Positions 23,528-32,715 of a stretch of DNA of 64,000 nucleotides are shown one piece after another. The position numbers and the translations under genes are program-made. Origin of the DNA: Caballeronia mineralivorans PML1(12) (lineage in GTDB: Bacteria > Pseudomonadota > Gammaproteobacteria > Burkholderiales > Burkholderiaceae); contig NZ_AEJF01000108.1 of NCBI RefSeq assembly GCF_001028175.1, positions 1 through 64,000 on the forward strand. The letters are read 5' to 3'. The notes below the pieces were generated by a model. The model did not search any database. It saw nothing but the letters and a program-made list of their open reading frames with translations, and was not told where the DNA came from. Each line of letters starts with the position of its first letter. The stretch's first letter is position 1.

Positions 23528-25654
23528 ATGACGCCATCCATCGCTTCTCAATCAGTCGTCGTTACGCACGAGCTCCATGGAAATATTCTGCTTGTCATCG
23601 TCGACAATCCGCCCGTCAACGCACTGGGCGTCGAAGTGCGACAAGGTCTCCTGGCCGCGGTCGAAGCAGCAGAAATGAACGATGCCGCGCGTGCAGTGTT
23701 GATCATCGGTGCGGGCCGCAATTTCATAGGTGGCGCGGACATTCGCGAGTTTGGCAAGCCATCGCGACTCCCGACGCTGCCGGACGTCTGCAATGGCATC
23801 GAGTCGTGCCGTAAGCCGGTTGTCGCGGCGATTCATGGCGCAGCGCTTGGCGGAGGCCTGGAGGTGGCTCTGGCATCACACTATCGGATCGCGGTGGATG
23901 GTGCGAAGCTCGGCTTGCCGGAGGTGAAACTGGGACTGTTGCCCGGCGCGGGAGGCACTCAGCGCGCACCACGCCTGATCGGCGTTGAGGCCGCATTGTC
24001 CTTGATGCTGAGCGGACGTCACGTTGGTGCACAGGAGGCCTTGAGCCTCGGTCTCGTCGACCGTGTTGGCCAGAGCGACGACATCCTCGCGGAAGGACTC
24101 GCATACGCGCAGGAGTTGCTTCTGGCACACGCACCGGTTCGTCGCACACGTGATGCACTGGGACTCGCGCATGGAGAGTCAAGCGCTCCCGCGCTCTCCG
24201 CGGCACGAGCAGACATTGCAAGGAGTTCGAAGGGTCTTTTTTCGCCGTTGAAGATTGTCGATTGCGTCGACGCCGCCGTAACAATGCCATTTGAAGAAGG
24301 TCTGCGCTTCGAGCGGGAGCAGTTCCTCGCATGTCTGAACAGCCCGCAACGTGGCGGCCTCGTGCACGCATTTTTTTCTGAACGCGAAGTGCAGAAGGCG
24401 CCTGAGACCCGCACCGCGGTGCCACGCCCGATTCATGCTGTCGGCGTGGTCGGCGGCGGCACGATGGGCGCAGGCATCGCAGTTGCATTGCTCGATTCAG
24501 GATTGCCCGTCACGATGATCGAACGTGACGACGCATCGCTCGCACGCGGTCGCGCACACGTCGAAAAAGTCTACGACGGACTTATTGCAAAAGGTCGCCT
24601 GACAGACAGCGAGAAGGGAAAGAAGCTTGCTTGTTTTACCGGCAGCATCTCCTATGACGCGCTCGCGGGCGGCGATATGGTGATCGAGGCCGTATTTGAG
24701 GATATGGCTGTCAAGCAGGCGGTCTTTGCGGAGCTAGAGCGCGTGTGCAAGCCCAGTGCGGTGCTCGCGACCAATACGTCATATCTGGACATCGACGCTA
24801 TCGCCGCCAGCATTTCTCGCCCTCAAGATGTGGTGGGCCTGCATTTCTTTTCTCCGGCGAACATCATGAAGCTCTTGGAGGTCGTGGTGCCAGCACGTGT
24901 CAACGCTGAGGTCGTCGCAACTGCGTTCGACCTTGCGAAAAAGCTCCGCAAGATTCCGGTGCGAGCCGGAGTGTGTGATGGTTTCATAGGAAACAGGATT
25001 CTCGCGGTCTACCGCGCGGCCGCTGACCACCTGATGGAGGATGGCGCCTCGCCGTACCAAATCGACAAGGCGGTGCACGACTTCGGCTTTCCGATGGGCC
25101 CTTACCAGGTCATGGACCTTGCTGGCGGCGACATCGGCTGGGCTACCCGCAAGCGCCGCGCGGTCACGCGAGATCCGAACGCGCGCTATGTGCAGATCTC
25201 GGACCGGCTGTGCGAACGTGGCTGGTTCGGCCAGAAAACCGCGCGCGGTTTCTATCTCTATCAACAAGGCAGTCGCACGGGTACGCAGGACCAGGAAGTC
25301 AAGGCCATCATCGCTGCGGAGCGCGAACGCGCGAGCGTCACGCCGCGCACTTTCAGCCATGAGCAGATCATTCGCCGCTACATGGCCGCGATGATCAACG
25401 AGGGTGCGAATGTTGTGCACGAGCGAATCGCGCTGCGTCCACTCGATATCGATGTCACGCTGATCAATGGTTTCGGCTACCCCCGGCATCGCGGGGGGCC
25501 GATGAACTATGCGGACACCGTTGGTCTCGCGAACGTGCTTGCCGACATCCGCGAGTTCGAAAAGGAAGACCCCTTGTTCTGGCGTCCGTCGCCGCTCTTG
25601 GTGAAGTTGGTCGAAAGCGGAAATAACTTCGCCAGTCTGAACCAAACTGCGTGA
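23528..25654 (+). CDS. fused enoyl-CoA hydratase/3-hydroxyacyl-CoA dehydrogenase (FadJ/PimF-like)
   Basis: A 708-residue bifunctional beta-oxidation enzyme. Residues about 10-200 are a crotonase domain with oxyanion-hole block HGAALGGGLEVAL and active-site region GLPEVKLGLLPGAGGTQR. From about 295 the NAD-binding motif GVVGGGTMGAGIA begins a 3-hydroxyacyl-CoA dehydrogenase domain, with the catalytic-His block VVGLHFFSPANIMK. Two 3HCDH C-terminal repeats complete it. I chose the ATG at 23528, preceded by AGGGA. With the two acyl-CoA dehydrogenases downstream it recalls PimF of the pimeloyl-CoA (dicarboxylate) beta-oxidation operon; a thiolase is absent here but present at 8313. Confidence 0.88.
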   Translation: MTPSIASQSVVVTHELHGNILLVIVDNPPVNALGVEVRQGLLAAVEAAEMNDAARAVLIIGAGRNFIGGADIREFGKPSRLPTLPDVCNGIESCRKPVVAAIHGAALGGGLEVALASHYRIAVDGAKLGLPEVKLGLLPGAGGTQRAPRLIGVEAALSLMLSGRHVGAQEALSLGLVDRVGQSDDILAEGLAYAQELLLAHAPVRRTRDALGLAHGESSAPALSAARADIARSSKGLFSPLKIVDCVDAAVTMPFEEGLRFEREQFLACLNSPQRGGLVHAFFSEREVQKAPETRTAVPRPIHAVGVVGGGTMGAGIAVALLDSGLPVTMIERDDASLARGRAHVEKVYDGLIAKGRLTDSEKGKKLACFTGSISYDALAGGDMVIEAVFEDMAVKQAVFAELERVCKPSAVLATNTSYLDIDAIAASISRPQDVVGLHFFSPANIMKLLEVVVPARVNAEVVATAFDLAKKLRKIPVRAGVCDGFIGNRILAVYRAAADHLMEDGASPYQIDKAVHDFGFPMGPYQVMDLAGGDIGWATRKRRAVTRDPNARYVQISDRLCERGWFGQKTARGFYLYQQGSRTGTQDQEVKAIIAAERERASVTPRTFSHEQIIRRYMAAMINEGANVVHERIALRPLDIDVTLINGFGYPRHRGGPMNYADTVGLANVLADIREFEKEDPLFWRPSPLLVKLVESGNNFASLNQTA

Positions 25655-25690
25655 TTGTTGCGCGTTCACATCTTCGAAGAGACTTATCCA

Positions 25691-26899
25691 ATGGACCTGA
25701 ATTTTAATCCCGAAGAAGAAGCATTTCGGCTAGAGGTACTGCGTTTTTTGAGCGAACGGCTGCCGCGGCGCATCGCCGACAAGGTACATGCGGGAAAGCG
25801 CCTTACGCGCGATGACATGGCCGAGTGGCATCGAATTCTGAATGACAAGGGCTGGCTCGCAAATCACTGGCCACGAGAATATGGTGGCCCCGGCTGGAAC
25901 GCGGTGCAAAAGTTCATCTTGGAGAACGAATGCGCAATCGCCGGGGCTCCACGCATCGTGCCCTTCGGCGTCAACATGCTCGGACCAGTGCTTATCAAAT
26001 ATGGAAGTGAAGCGCAGAAGCGCTACTGGCTACCACGCATTCTCGATGGATCTGACTGGTGGTGTCAAGGTTACTCCGAGCCCGGTGCAGGGTCCGATCT
26101 CGCGTCGGTACGCACGACAGCAGTGCGACGAACCGATAACTGCGGAGACTACTACGAGGTGAATGGCCAGAAGACCTGGACGACACTCGCGCAGTACGCA
26201 AACATGATCTTCTGCCTCGTGCGGACCGCCACGGACGTGCGCAAACAGGAAGGCATCAGCTTCCTGCTAATCGATATGAACACGCCGGGCGTCGAAGTGC
26301 GGCCAATTATCACCCTGGACGGCGAACACGAAGTGAACGAAGTGTTCTTCACTGACGTCCGGGTGCCGGCAGAGAATCTCGTTGGAGAGGAGAACAAGGC
26401 CTGGACTTACGCGAAGTACCTGTTGACGTACGAGCGAACGAATATTGCGGGCGTCGGCTTTTCTGTAGCTGCGCTCCAGCGCCTTAAGGGAGCTGCGCAA
26501 ACGGTCAAGCGCAATGGCCATCCTCTCCTCGATGATCCGCAATTCGCTGCGCGGCTGGCGCGCGTCGAGATAGACCTTCAGAACATGAAGACGACCAACC
26601 TTCGGGTGATTGCAGCCGTCGCAGGCGGCGGAGTACCCGGCGCCGAAAGCTCGATGCTGAAGATCCGCGGCACCGAGATCCGCCAGGAGATCTCGTCGCT
26701 CCTACGTCGCGCGATGGGTCCTTATGCGCAACCGTTGATCGAGGAAGCGCTTGAGGAGGGCTATGACGGTCCGCAGGTCGGCCCAACTGAGGCCGCTAGC
26801 GCCGCATCGCAATATTTCAACAATCGCAAGCTGTCGATCTTTGGCGGCTCCAATGAAATTCAGAGAAGCATCATCTCGAAGATGATTCTCGGGCTGTAA
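25691..26899 (+). CDS. acyl-CoA dehydrogenase, large-subunit type (PimC-like)
   Basis: A 402-residue FAD-dependent acyl-CoA dehydrogenase. Recognisable blocks: MDLNFNPEEEAFRLEV at the start, WCQGYSEPGAGSDLAS (flavin/substrate contact), and FGGSNEIQRSIISKMILGL at the end. It resembles the larger partner of heteromeric dehydrogenases such as pimeloyl-CoA dehydrogenase PimC. The start ATG at 25691 has a GAAGAGA purine run. It lies 36 bases after the hydratase/dehydrogenase stop and 10 bases before the second subunit gene. It would introduce a 2,3-double bond, passing electrons to ETF. Confidence 0.87.
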   Translation: MDLNFNPEEEAFRLEVLRFLSERLPRRIADKVHAGKRLTRDDMAEWHRILNDKGWLANHWPREYGGPGWNAVQKFILENECAIAGAPRIVPFGVNMLGPVLIKYGSEAQKRYWLPRILDGSDWWCQGYSEPGAGSDLASVRTTAVRRTDNCGDYYEVNGQKTWTTLAQYANMIFCLVRTATDVRKQEGISFLLIDMNTPGVEVRPIITLDGEHEVNEVFFTDVRVPAENLVGEENKAWTYAKYLLTYERTNIAGVGFSVAALQRLKGAAQTVKRNGHPLLDDPQFAARLARVEIDLQNMKTTNLRVIAAVAGGGVPGAESSMLKIRGTEIRQEISSLLRRAMGPYAQPLIEEALEEGYDGPQVGPTEAASAASQYFNNRKLSIFGGSNEIQRSIISKMILGL

Positions 26900-26909
26900 A
26901 GGTACCTCA

Positions 26910-28088
26910 ATGAATTTCCAGCACACTGAAGAGCGCCGGATGCTCGCGGATTCGCTTAACCGTTTCATCGCCGAACAATATGGCTTTGAGACACGCGACC
27001 GGATCGCGACTTCCGATGAGGGATTTAACGTCGACATGTGGCACCAGTTCGCCGAGTTGGGCGTGATAGGGGCGTTGTTTGATGAGGAGGACGGCGGCTT
27101 TGGCGGAGACGGCTTCGACGTTGCCGTTGTATTTGAATCCCTTGGGCGCGGACTTGTCGTTGAACCCTTCCTGGACGTGCTGATCGTCGGGCGTGCGATT
27201 GCGCAGTGCGGCAATGAAGCACAGCGCATGCAGATTGGGCGGATGATCGAAGGAACGCGCATTGTCGCTCTAGCGCATGACGAGCCTGGTTCTCATTATG
27301 AGGCGTCGCAGGTAGCGACTCGTGCGGAGAAGTACGGTGAGGGCTGGCTTTTAAATGGCGCGAAGGGTGTCGTCCAACATGGCGAGCACGCAGATATGCT
27401 GCTCGTTTCCGCACGGACCTCTGGGAGTGCCGGCGACGAGACAGGGATTTCTTTATTTCTTTTGCCCAGCGACTTGGAAGGAATGCACGTGCGCGGGTAT
27501 AGGAAGATTGACGGCGGGCGCGCGGCGGAGATCGTACTTGAAGACGTGGAAGTCGACTCTGGCACTTTACTTGGAAGCGAGGGGCAAGGTCATGCCACGC
27601 TTGAATACGTTATTGGTTACGGCCTAGTAGCGCTCGTTTCTGAAGCGGTCGGCGCAATGGATGTCGCGAAGGACCAGACGCTGGACTACCTCCGTACACG
27701 CAAGCAGTTTGGCGTTCCTATCGGCAGTTTTCAGGCCCTTCAACACCGTATGGCGGACCTGTTACTTGAGATTGAGCAAGCGCGATCGTCAGCGATCAAT
27801 GCCGCTGCGGCGCTAAGCGCAAATCGCACCGACCGTGAACGTTCGCTTTCAGCTGCGAAGTACACCATCGGTCGGGTCGGTGCGCTTGTCGCCGAAGGAT
27901 GCATTCAGCTTCACGGTGGAATCGGAATGACGTGGGAGCTTCCGGTTTCGCATTATGCCAAGCGTCTCGTGCTCATCGATCATCAACTAGGCGACGAGGA
28001 CCATCACCTTGATCGCTACATCGCATTGTGCCGTGCGTCGAGAGAATCCTTCATGGCAGGCAATCGATCGCAAGAAGTGGACAAATAG
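26910..28088 (+). CDS. acyl-CoA dehydrogenase, small-subunit type (PimD-like)
   Basis: A 392-residue acyl-CoA dehydrogenase homologue opening NFQHTEERRMLADSLNRFIA and ending with QLHGGIGMTWELPVSHYAKR, as in PimD-type partners. Sequence in the middle (AHDEPGSHYEASQVATRA) is divergent from the canonical flavin-binding YTEP block, which fits a subunit of a heteromeric enzyme. It directly follows the PimC-like gene, suggesting an alpha-beta complex acting on a dicarboxyl-CoA or other bulky acyl-CoA. Substrate is inferred from neighbourhood only. Confidence 0.85.
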   Translation: MNFQHTEERRMLADSLNRFIAEQYGFETRDRIATSDEGFNVDMWHQFAELGVIGALFDEEDGGFGGDGFDVAVVFESLGRGLVVEPFLDVLIVGRAIAQCGNEAQRMQIGRMIEGTRIVALAHDEPGSHYEASQVATRAEKYGEGWLLNGAKGVVQHGEHADMLLVSARTSGSAGDETGISLFLLPSDLEGMHVRGYRKIDGGRAAEIVLEDVEVDSGTLLGSEGQGHATLEYVIGYGLVALVSEAVGAMDVAKDQTLDYLRTRKQFGVPIGSFQALQHRMADLLLEIEQARSSAINAAAALSANRTDRERSLSAAKYTIGRVGALVAEGCIQLHGGIGMTWELPVSHYAKRLVLIDHQLGDEDHHLDRYIALCRASRESFMAGNRSQEVDK

Positions 28089-28122
28089 CTTTCGCTGCTA
28101 CTGTCAGTACCGGAGTTGAGCA

Positions 28123-28402
28123 ATGAAGATGCTGATCGCTGCGAGGCGGTTGATCGACTATCACGCGAAGATTGCGTGAAATCGGACAATTCGAATGTCG
28201 AGTTCGCGAATGAAAGATATCAATGAACCCCTTCGATGAGACCAGCTGTTGAGGAAGCGGTCCGCTTGCGCGAAGCCGGTGTGACGGCTGAGGTCGTTGC
28301 TGTGTCGTGCGGCGTGACGTAAATCAGGAGATGCAGTGTGCCGCGATGGCGACCGCCGCGGATCGAGCGATCCTAGTCGAATCGGCCAGGGCACACCAGT
28401 CC
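28123..28402 (+). pseudogene. etfB: electron transfer flavoprotein beta subunit, broken N-terminal fragment
   Basis: The start reads MKMLIAARRLIDYHAKIA then stops. In shifting frames the continuation follows the EtfB N-terminus: VKSDNSNVEFANE, NPFDET, AVEEAVRLREAGVTAEVVAV, and AADRAILVESA. At least three frame changes or stops separate these blocks, and the C-terminal half is absent. It begins 35 bases after the PimD-like stop, exactly where an ETF gene would suit the acyl-CoA dehydrogenases. The operon must now rely on an ETF encoded elsewhere. Confidence 0.82.
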
Positions 28403-28415
28403 ATTGGAGCTAGAC

Positions 28416-28670
28416 ATGTCGATTGTCCGTCCCGGACAGGTGCGGTCTGACGCAGCGAAGATTGCTAACGAGGAAGACGCATCTCTTTGGCGGTGGTTCT
28501 CCGGCCTTTACGATGAGGGCCGTATAAGGTGGTGTAGATCAGCTCAGGGGTGGCTTGTGAGTGTAGATCACAAGCACCTCGCGACCGAACCGGACTTTGA
28601 CTCTGCTATTCGAGTGTCTCGGCGCCGCTATTTCTCTCGAGGTCGGCACCGACTGACAAAGCCCCCTTAA
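28416..28670 (+). CDS. small hypothetical protein
   Basis: An 84-residue open frame (MSIVRPGQVRSDAAK...) with a GGAG ribosome site 7 bases before the ATG. The sequence is rich in Trp, Arg and Asp (LWRWFSGLYDEGRIRWC, then WLVSVDHKHLATEPDFD) and looks protein-like rather than random; the C-terminus is basic. No signal peptide or membrane segment is seen. I do not recognise the family. It lies right after the broken etfB, so it may have survived from another locus. Confidence 0.5.
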   Translation: MSIVRPGQVRSDAAKIANEEDASLWRWFSGLYDEGRIRWCRSAQGWLVSVDHKHLATEPDFDSAIRVSRRRYFSRGRHRLTKPP

Positions 28671-29114
28671 TCCCTTGCCGGAACTGCCACTCAACAGTGT
28701 GCGATTTGCTGCGGCATCCGGGATCAGAAAGGGACGTGGCGTAGCCAGATTGCGGGAAATGCCGCGTCGTTCAACGTCTTCGCCACCGCGCGTGATTTTC
28801 CAGCGAGGATCATTGCGTAGTTGGGGCGTTCGCCACAGGGGATGAAGCCGAAAGTCAGCCATGCAGCACACGACGTCCAGTGCGATCGATGCAAAGTACA
28901 ATGTCGACGTAAGGTGCGATTCGATTGCCGATCGTGAAGCAGCCAGGCTCCGGTTAGTCCAGAGCCACGTGCTGACTAACCCAGCGGCAGAAGTCGCTAA
29001 TAATGTCCGCTGCCTGATCGATTGCCTGTCGGATGCGTTTCGCGCGCCGCCACGGGAGACGCAATTGCTCGTGCCGAGGTGCGAGCACGGCGGCATATGC
29101 GCAACATGTCGAGC
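28671..29114. other. intergenic, nothing recognised
   Basis: A long open frame on the minus strand crosses this stretch, but its composition (Arg/Ser/Pro-rich, no family motif) suggests chance. The piece at about 28970-29110 on the minus strand has a more protein-like look but is too short to identify. Confidence 0.3.
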
Positions 29115-30023
29115 TCAATCGAAACGTCCCTGACTTCCTAGCTCGATGAGCGCATCGACGACATGCCGGACTTTCGGCCGCAGGTGAGCCACCTTCGGCC
29201 ATATAGCATGGACATCTACGGGATCGGGCCGATAGTCGTCGAGGACCGTGACGAGGTGGCCCGCTTCGATAGGCTTGCGGAACAGCGACAGTGGCATTTG
29301 GCACAGACCGAGCCCGGCCGCGGCAGCGTCGATCATCGCCTCGCCATCGCTTATCTGATGCGTCGGTGGAGGATGCAGCCGGAATGACTGGCCATCTTGC
29401 TTGACTCGCCACGATAAGGGCAGGCCGCGGCGGTAGCCAACAACGCATCGGTGCTCGTCGATATCGTCGAGGTTCTGTGGCGTGCCATGACGTGCCAGAT
29501 ACGCGGGGGATCCACAAATCACCCATTGTTGCGATGCCAGTCGCCGTGCCACCACGCCGCTCGAGTCTGCCAGTTCGCCGAAACGAATGGCGAGATCGAC
29601 TCCCTCCTCGACCGGATCGATCACGTGGTCGGTGAAGGTCATCGTGAAGTGCAACCCGGGGTAAGCGTTCCCGATCTCCAAGAGGATCGGCAGCATAAAC
29701 TGCCGGCCGAATGCAGACGCCATGTCGATCCGCAAGCGCCCAACAGGCTCACGGGAGCGCGGGCCGAGACCGGATTCTGCCGCGGCGATTTCATCGAGCG
29801 CCGACGCGCATGCGGCAAAGTAAGCCTCGCCGTCGGCGGACAGGGTTATGCGCCGAGTCGTCCGGTGAAACAGATTGGCGCCGAGCCGCTGCTCCAACCG
29901 GGCAATCGATTTGCCGACCGCCGATTTAGAAATGCCGAGTTTTTCCGCGGCTTCGGTGAAGCTGTTCGAACGTGCCGTCGCGACGAACGTGGCGACCCCG
30001 TTGAGCGATTCTAATGGAATCAT
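29115..30023 (-). CDS. LysR-family transcriptional regulator
   Basis: A 302-residue LysR regulator: helix-turn-helix at about residues 5-64 (FTEAAEKLGISKSAVGKSIARLEQRLG, LFHRTTRRITLSADG) and a CrgA/DmlR-like effector domain. I chose the ATG at 30023 since it gives the standard LysR N-terminus MIPLESLNG; no strong ribosome site is visible. It is divergent from an SDR gene 200 bases away, a very common regulator-target pair. Confidence 0.87.
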   Translation of the reverse strand: MIPLESLNGVATFVATARSNSFTEAAEKLGISKSAVGKSIARLEQRLGANLFHRTTRRITLSADGEAYFAACASALDEIAAAESGLGPRSREPVGRLRIDMASAFGRQFMLPILLEIGNAYPGLHFTMTFTDHVIDPVEEGVDLAIRFGELADSSGVVARRLASQQWVICGSPAYLARHGTPQNLDDIDEHRCVVGYRRGLPLSWRVKQDGQSFRLHPPPTHQISDGEAMIDAAAAGLGLCQMPLSLFRKPIEAGHLVTVLDDYRPDPVDVHAIWPKVAHLRPKVRHVVDALIELGSQGRFD

Positions 30024-30222
30024 AGGATGGCCTAGGACGAAGATAGTCGACATATTTTCTACAGAATGTCGCATTTTAGCGTGTTTATCAGCGGTCAATT
30101 CGCCGATAGCATGATAGCCGTGTCAGCTGCAACGAATTCGATGCAGTGACCGCTTGCGCCCGATCCGCCCGAGATTGCGATGCAGTCAGCCTTTCTTTGG
30201 TCTACCATTCTTGAGGTGCCGT

Positions 30223-30921
30223 ATGTCTGAAGTTCAATATCAACCGTCTATCCTAATTGTTGGCGCATCGCGCGGCATCGGTCTGGGTCTTGTTCGCGAA
30301 TATCTCAGCCGAGGATGGAGAGTGATTGCGACCGAGCGCAGGCCCTCAGTCGCACTGGCTGGCTTGGCGGCGAATGCGGACAGCAGACTGGTCGTCAAAA
30401 CGCTCGACATTAACGATCGCGATCAGATTTCCGCGCTGGCCGACAGCCTGCGCGGCGAGTCGCTCGACGTCCTGATCGTGAATGCTGGCGTCAGCGATAA
30501 CGCAAACCAGACGATCAACGAAATTACCACGGAGGAATTTGCGCACGTGATGGTCACGAATGCGTTGAGCCCACTGCGCGTGATCGAAACGCTGAGTCGC
30601 GTTGTAAAGGCCGAGGGACGCGTGGCCGCTATGTCGACAGCGCTCGCCAGCATCTCCACCAACACGGATGGCGGCTATGAAACGTACCGCGCCAGTAAGG
30701 TCGCGCTCAATATGTTACTGCGCAGCCTCGTTGTGCGCGCCGGCGGTCAGCGTTCGTTCCTGGCCCTGATGCCGGGTTGGGTGCGAACCGACATGGGTGG
30801 ACCGGATGCGCCAGTCGAGGTGAAAGAAAGCGTGCGTGGCCTCGCCGATGTGATCGATCAGCATGCTGGCAAGCCGGGTCTTGTGTTCGTCGACTATCAG
30901 GGCAACACGATCCCTTGGTAA
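30223..30921 (+). CDS. SDR-family oxidoreductase
   Basis: A 232-residue short-chain dehydrogenase. Cofactor motif GASRGIGLG near residue 15, NAG near 82, YRASK active-site Tyr-Lys near 150, preceded by the catalytic-Ser region MSTALASIS. The C-terminal part LMPGWVRTDMGG is typical of the CsgA/sniffer-like branch acting on carbonyls. A GAGGTG ribosome site precedes the ATG. It is divergent from the LysR gene, which probably controls it. Confidence 0.85.
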   Translation: MSEVQYQPSILIVGASRGIGLGLVREYLSRGWRVIATERRPSVALAGLAANADSRLVVKTLDINDRDQISALADSLRGESLDVLIVNAGVSDNANQTINEITTEEFAHVMVTNALSPLRVIETLSRVVKAEGRVAAMSTALASISTNTDGGYETYRASKVALNMLLRSLVVRAGGQRSFLALMPGWVRTDMGGPDAPVEVKESVRGLADVIDQHAGKPGLVFVDYQGNTIPW

Positions 30922-31389
30922 GGACGCTGTAGCCGCGAGAAGCAGGGTGTCGGCGGTCATACTTCGGGCGGCGACCGGTATTTCCTGGGGCATTCGCGAT
31001 CATCGCGGCGCTGTGGGCGGTATTGACTGTCCTTAGCCCCGCTTGCGTTTGCGCTCTCGTCGGTGGAATGAGCGTTGCAGGGCCACCTTGCGGTCAATCT
31101 TTCAGCCGGAGGGAGGGGTCGTGATGGAGGGCTGTTGTTCGATCGTATCTGAATGTGGGGGAGAGCCTATTACATCGGCTCGCGCAAACCGGCGCTGACG
31201 AAGTATTGACCGACGCTCGTGTCAAGGCGTCAAGCATCACGATGCCGATCTCTATCGCTGGCATCCAGATACATGGCAGATTTGCTTAACTAGCTGATGT
31301 CATGTCTGTTCGAGGAACACCGCCGCGCCCACACGGTGGGGACAAAGCGTGGCAATCCTATCGAATTGTCGCGAGCGGCGAGGGGAATA
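30922..31389. other. intergenic, nothing recognised
   Basis: About 470 bases between the convergent SDR and ABM genes. The plus strand around 31160-31260 has a short protein-like run (LAQTGADEVLTDARVKASSI) that I cannot assign. No clear terminator. Confidence 0.3.
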
Positions 31390-31752
31390 TTAATCCCAGC
31401 GCTTGAAACCGTCGAATTGGGAGAGGTAGATTGGGGCGAACGCGTTGAGTTTCTGGCGTGCCCCAGTGTCGGGATTGCCGTAGACGACGAGCCCCTTGAC
31501 CTTTACGAGGGATAGAAACCGCTCGGCGTAAGGTCCGAACGTCTGTTCGACGTGTTCGACGATCGCCCGGGAGTCCCGATAACGCTCGACGATATGTGCG
31601 GTATTGCCATCGTGACTCGCGCTGTATTCGTACATGATCGTACCGGGCTCAGCTCCGGCGAGCGGGACTATTTGCGCTACCAGTTGCTTGAACTCGTCGA
31701 ATTTCCCGGGTTGGACTTCGAGGGAAAATACACAGGTGATTTCGTTATGCAT
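31390..31752 (-). CDS. antibiotic biosynthesis monooxygenase (ABM)-domain protein
   Basis: A 120-residue ferredoxin-like ABM protein. It starts MHNEITCVFSLEVQPGKFDE and contains EPGTIMYEYSAS and ERYRDSRAIVEHVEQ, the usual beta-alpha-beta elements. Members oxidise phenols to quinones without cofactor or act as small quinol-related enzymes. I chose the second ATG (GAGAG six bases upstream). It is on the same strand as a tautomerase gene and a quinone oxidoreductase-like gene further upstream, suggesting a small quinone/phenol detoxification set. Confidence 0.8.
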   Translation of the reverse strand: MHNEITCVFSLEVQPGKFDEFKQLVAQIVPLAGAEPGTIMYEYSASHDGNTAHIVERYRDSRAIVEHVEQTFGPYAERFLSLVKVKGLVVYGNPDTGARQKLNAFAPIYLSQFDGFKRWD

Positions 31753-31995
31753 GGTATCTCTCATCGCGTTAAATTTTGCCGCTCGTCACGGCATCGAGGC
31801 GTTGCCAACCTGATCCGAATGTCTGCGAAGACTCGCGCTATCGACCTGTTGTCGGAGAGGGCATCGCATTTAAAGATACGGCTGCCGACTTTTCAAAGGC
31901 GAAGAGCGCGATAAACGCGAACTCTCGCGTCCCAGCGAACGCAGAGACGAGAGAAACGGCGGCCGGACAAACCCGCCCGTTCTGCAGTGATGGCG

Positions 31996-32193
31996 TCAGG
32001 AGGACTTTGGACCTTCTCCAAACAGTTGACCAGCACCAGCCCAATCTGACGGGGCGATGTCTTCGAAGATGACATAGATATACTTCGGATCGGTACCGGT
32101 GTTCTTGACAATGCTTTCGGTGATTTCGGCGGCGACTGCCTTTTTGGCGGTAGTGTCCTTGCCTTCGAACCAGCTCACACGTACGACGGGCAT
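31996..32193 (-). CDS. 4-oxalocrotonate tautomerase-family protein
   Basis: A 65-residue protein beginning MPVVRVSWFEGKD. After Met removal the N-terminal Pro would be the catalytic base of the tautomerase superfamily. Length and the closing motif YVIFEDIAPSDWAGAG match 4-oxalocrotonate tautomerase-like subunits, which form small oligomers. A GAGG ribosome site lies 8 bases upstream. Located between ABM and quinone-oxidoreductase genes on the same strand. The natural substrate is unknown. Confidence 0.8.
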   Translation of the reverse strand: MPVVRVSWFEGKDTTAKKAVAAEITESIVKNTGTDPKYIYVIFEDIAPSDWAGAGQLFGEGPKSS

Positions 32194-32715
32194 GACGGAG
32201 TCCTCAAAGAATATGCGGTGGATGTTGCGCAGTAGCAGCGGTATGGGTGAGCCGCCACGCCAGCGGGTGAACTTCGAGAAGCAGTCTATCGGAGTCGTCA
32301 ACGAGGATAAACAACCGGAATATACGATTAGAGTAGAAAAAAAGTCGACAATGAGCGTTTTGAGATTGAAAATCACCTGGGCAGTTTGATAACAGCCGGC
32401 CGGTAGGTTGCGGGTCAGCCACGGCCAACGCGGCTCCGAGCGCGTTTCGTACGAGTGATCAGATTGATTGTGTCCGCATATCGTCGGCCTGCGATGAAGT
32501 TCTGCCAACGACGATATCAAGCTCGCCGCGTTTGGGCTGTTGAATCAAGGCTACTGTCGCAGATCGTCAGCGCACTGCCGATGGATTGCGATTTGATAAC
32601 TTATCCGTGCGGCACGGGCGTGTGATAGCACGCGCTGAAAGTGAGCAGAGGGGTCCATAGGCCGAACGCCATACGTCCTAGTAATGGCGCTTAACTCCGC
32701 CCAGGTGCGACTTTG
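32194..32715. other. intergenic, nothing recognised
   Basis: Carries the upstream region of the tautomerase gene. A/T-rich around 32310-32350, where a promoter probably lies. A TGTCGCAGAT sequence at 32555 resembles the sigma-54 activator half-site, but no correctly spaced -24/-12 pair accompanies it. Confidence 0.3.

Noticed and set aside
28539-29096. A minus-strand open frame of 185 codons
   Set aside because: Composition is Arg/Ser/Leu-rich, it overlaps the small plus-strand gene, and nothing in it resembles a protein family.
32555-32570. TGTCGCAGATCGTCAG resembling the sigma-54 activator palindrome
   Set aside because: Only one half matches well, and the nearest minus-strand TGGCA/GC pair (around 32491-32507) has the wrong internal spacing for a -24/-12 promoter.
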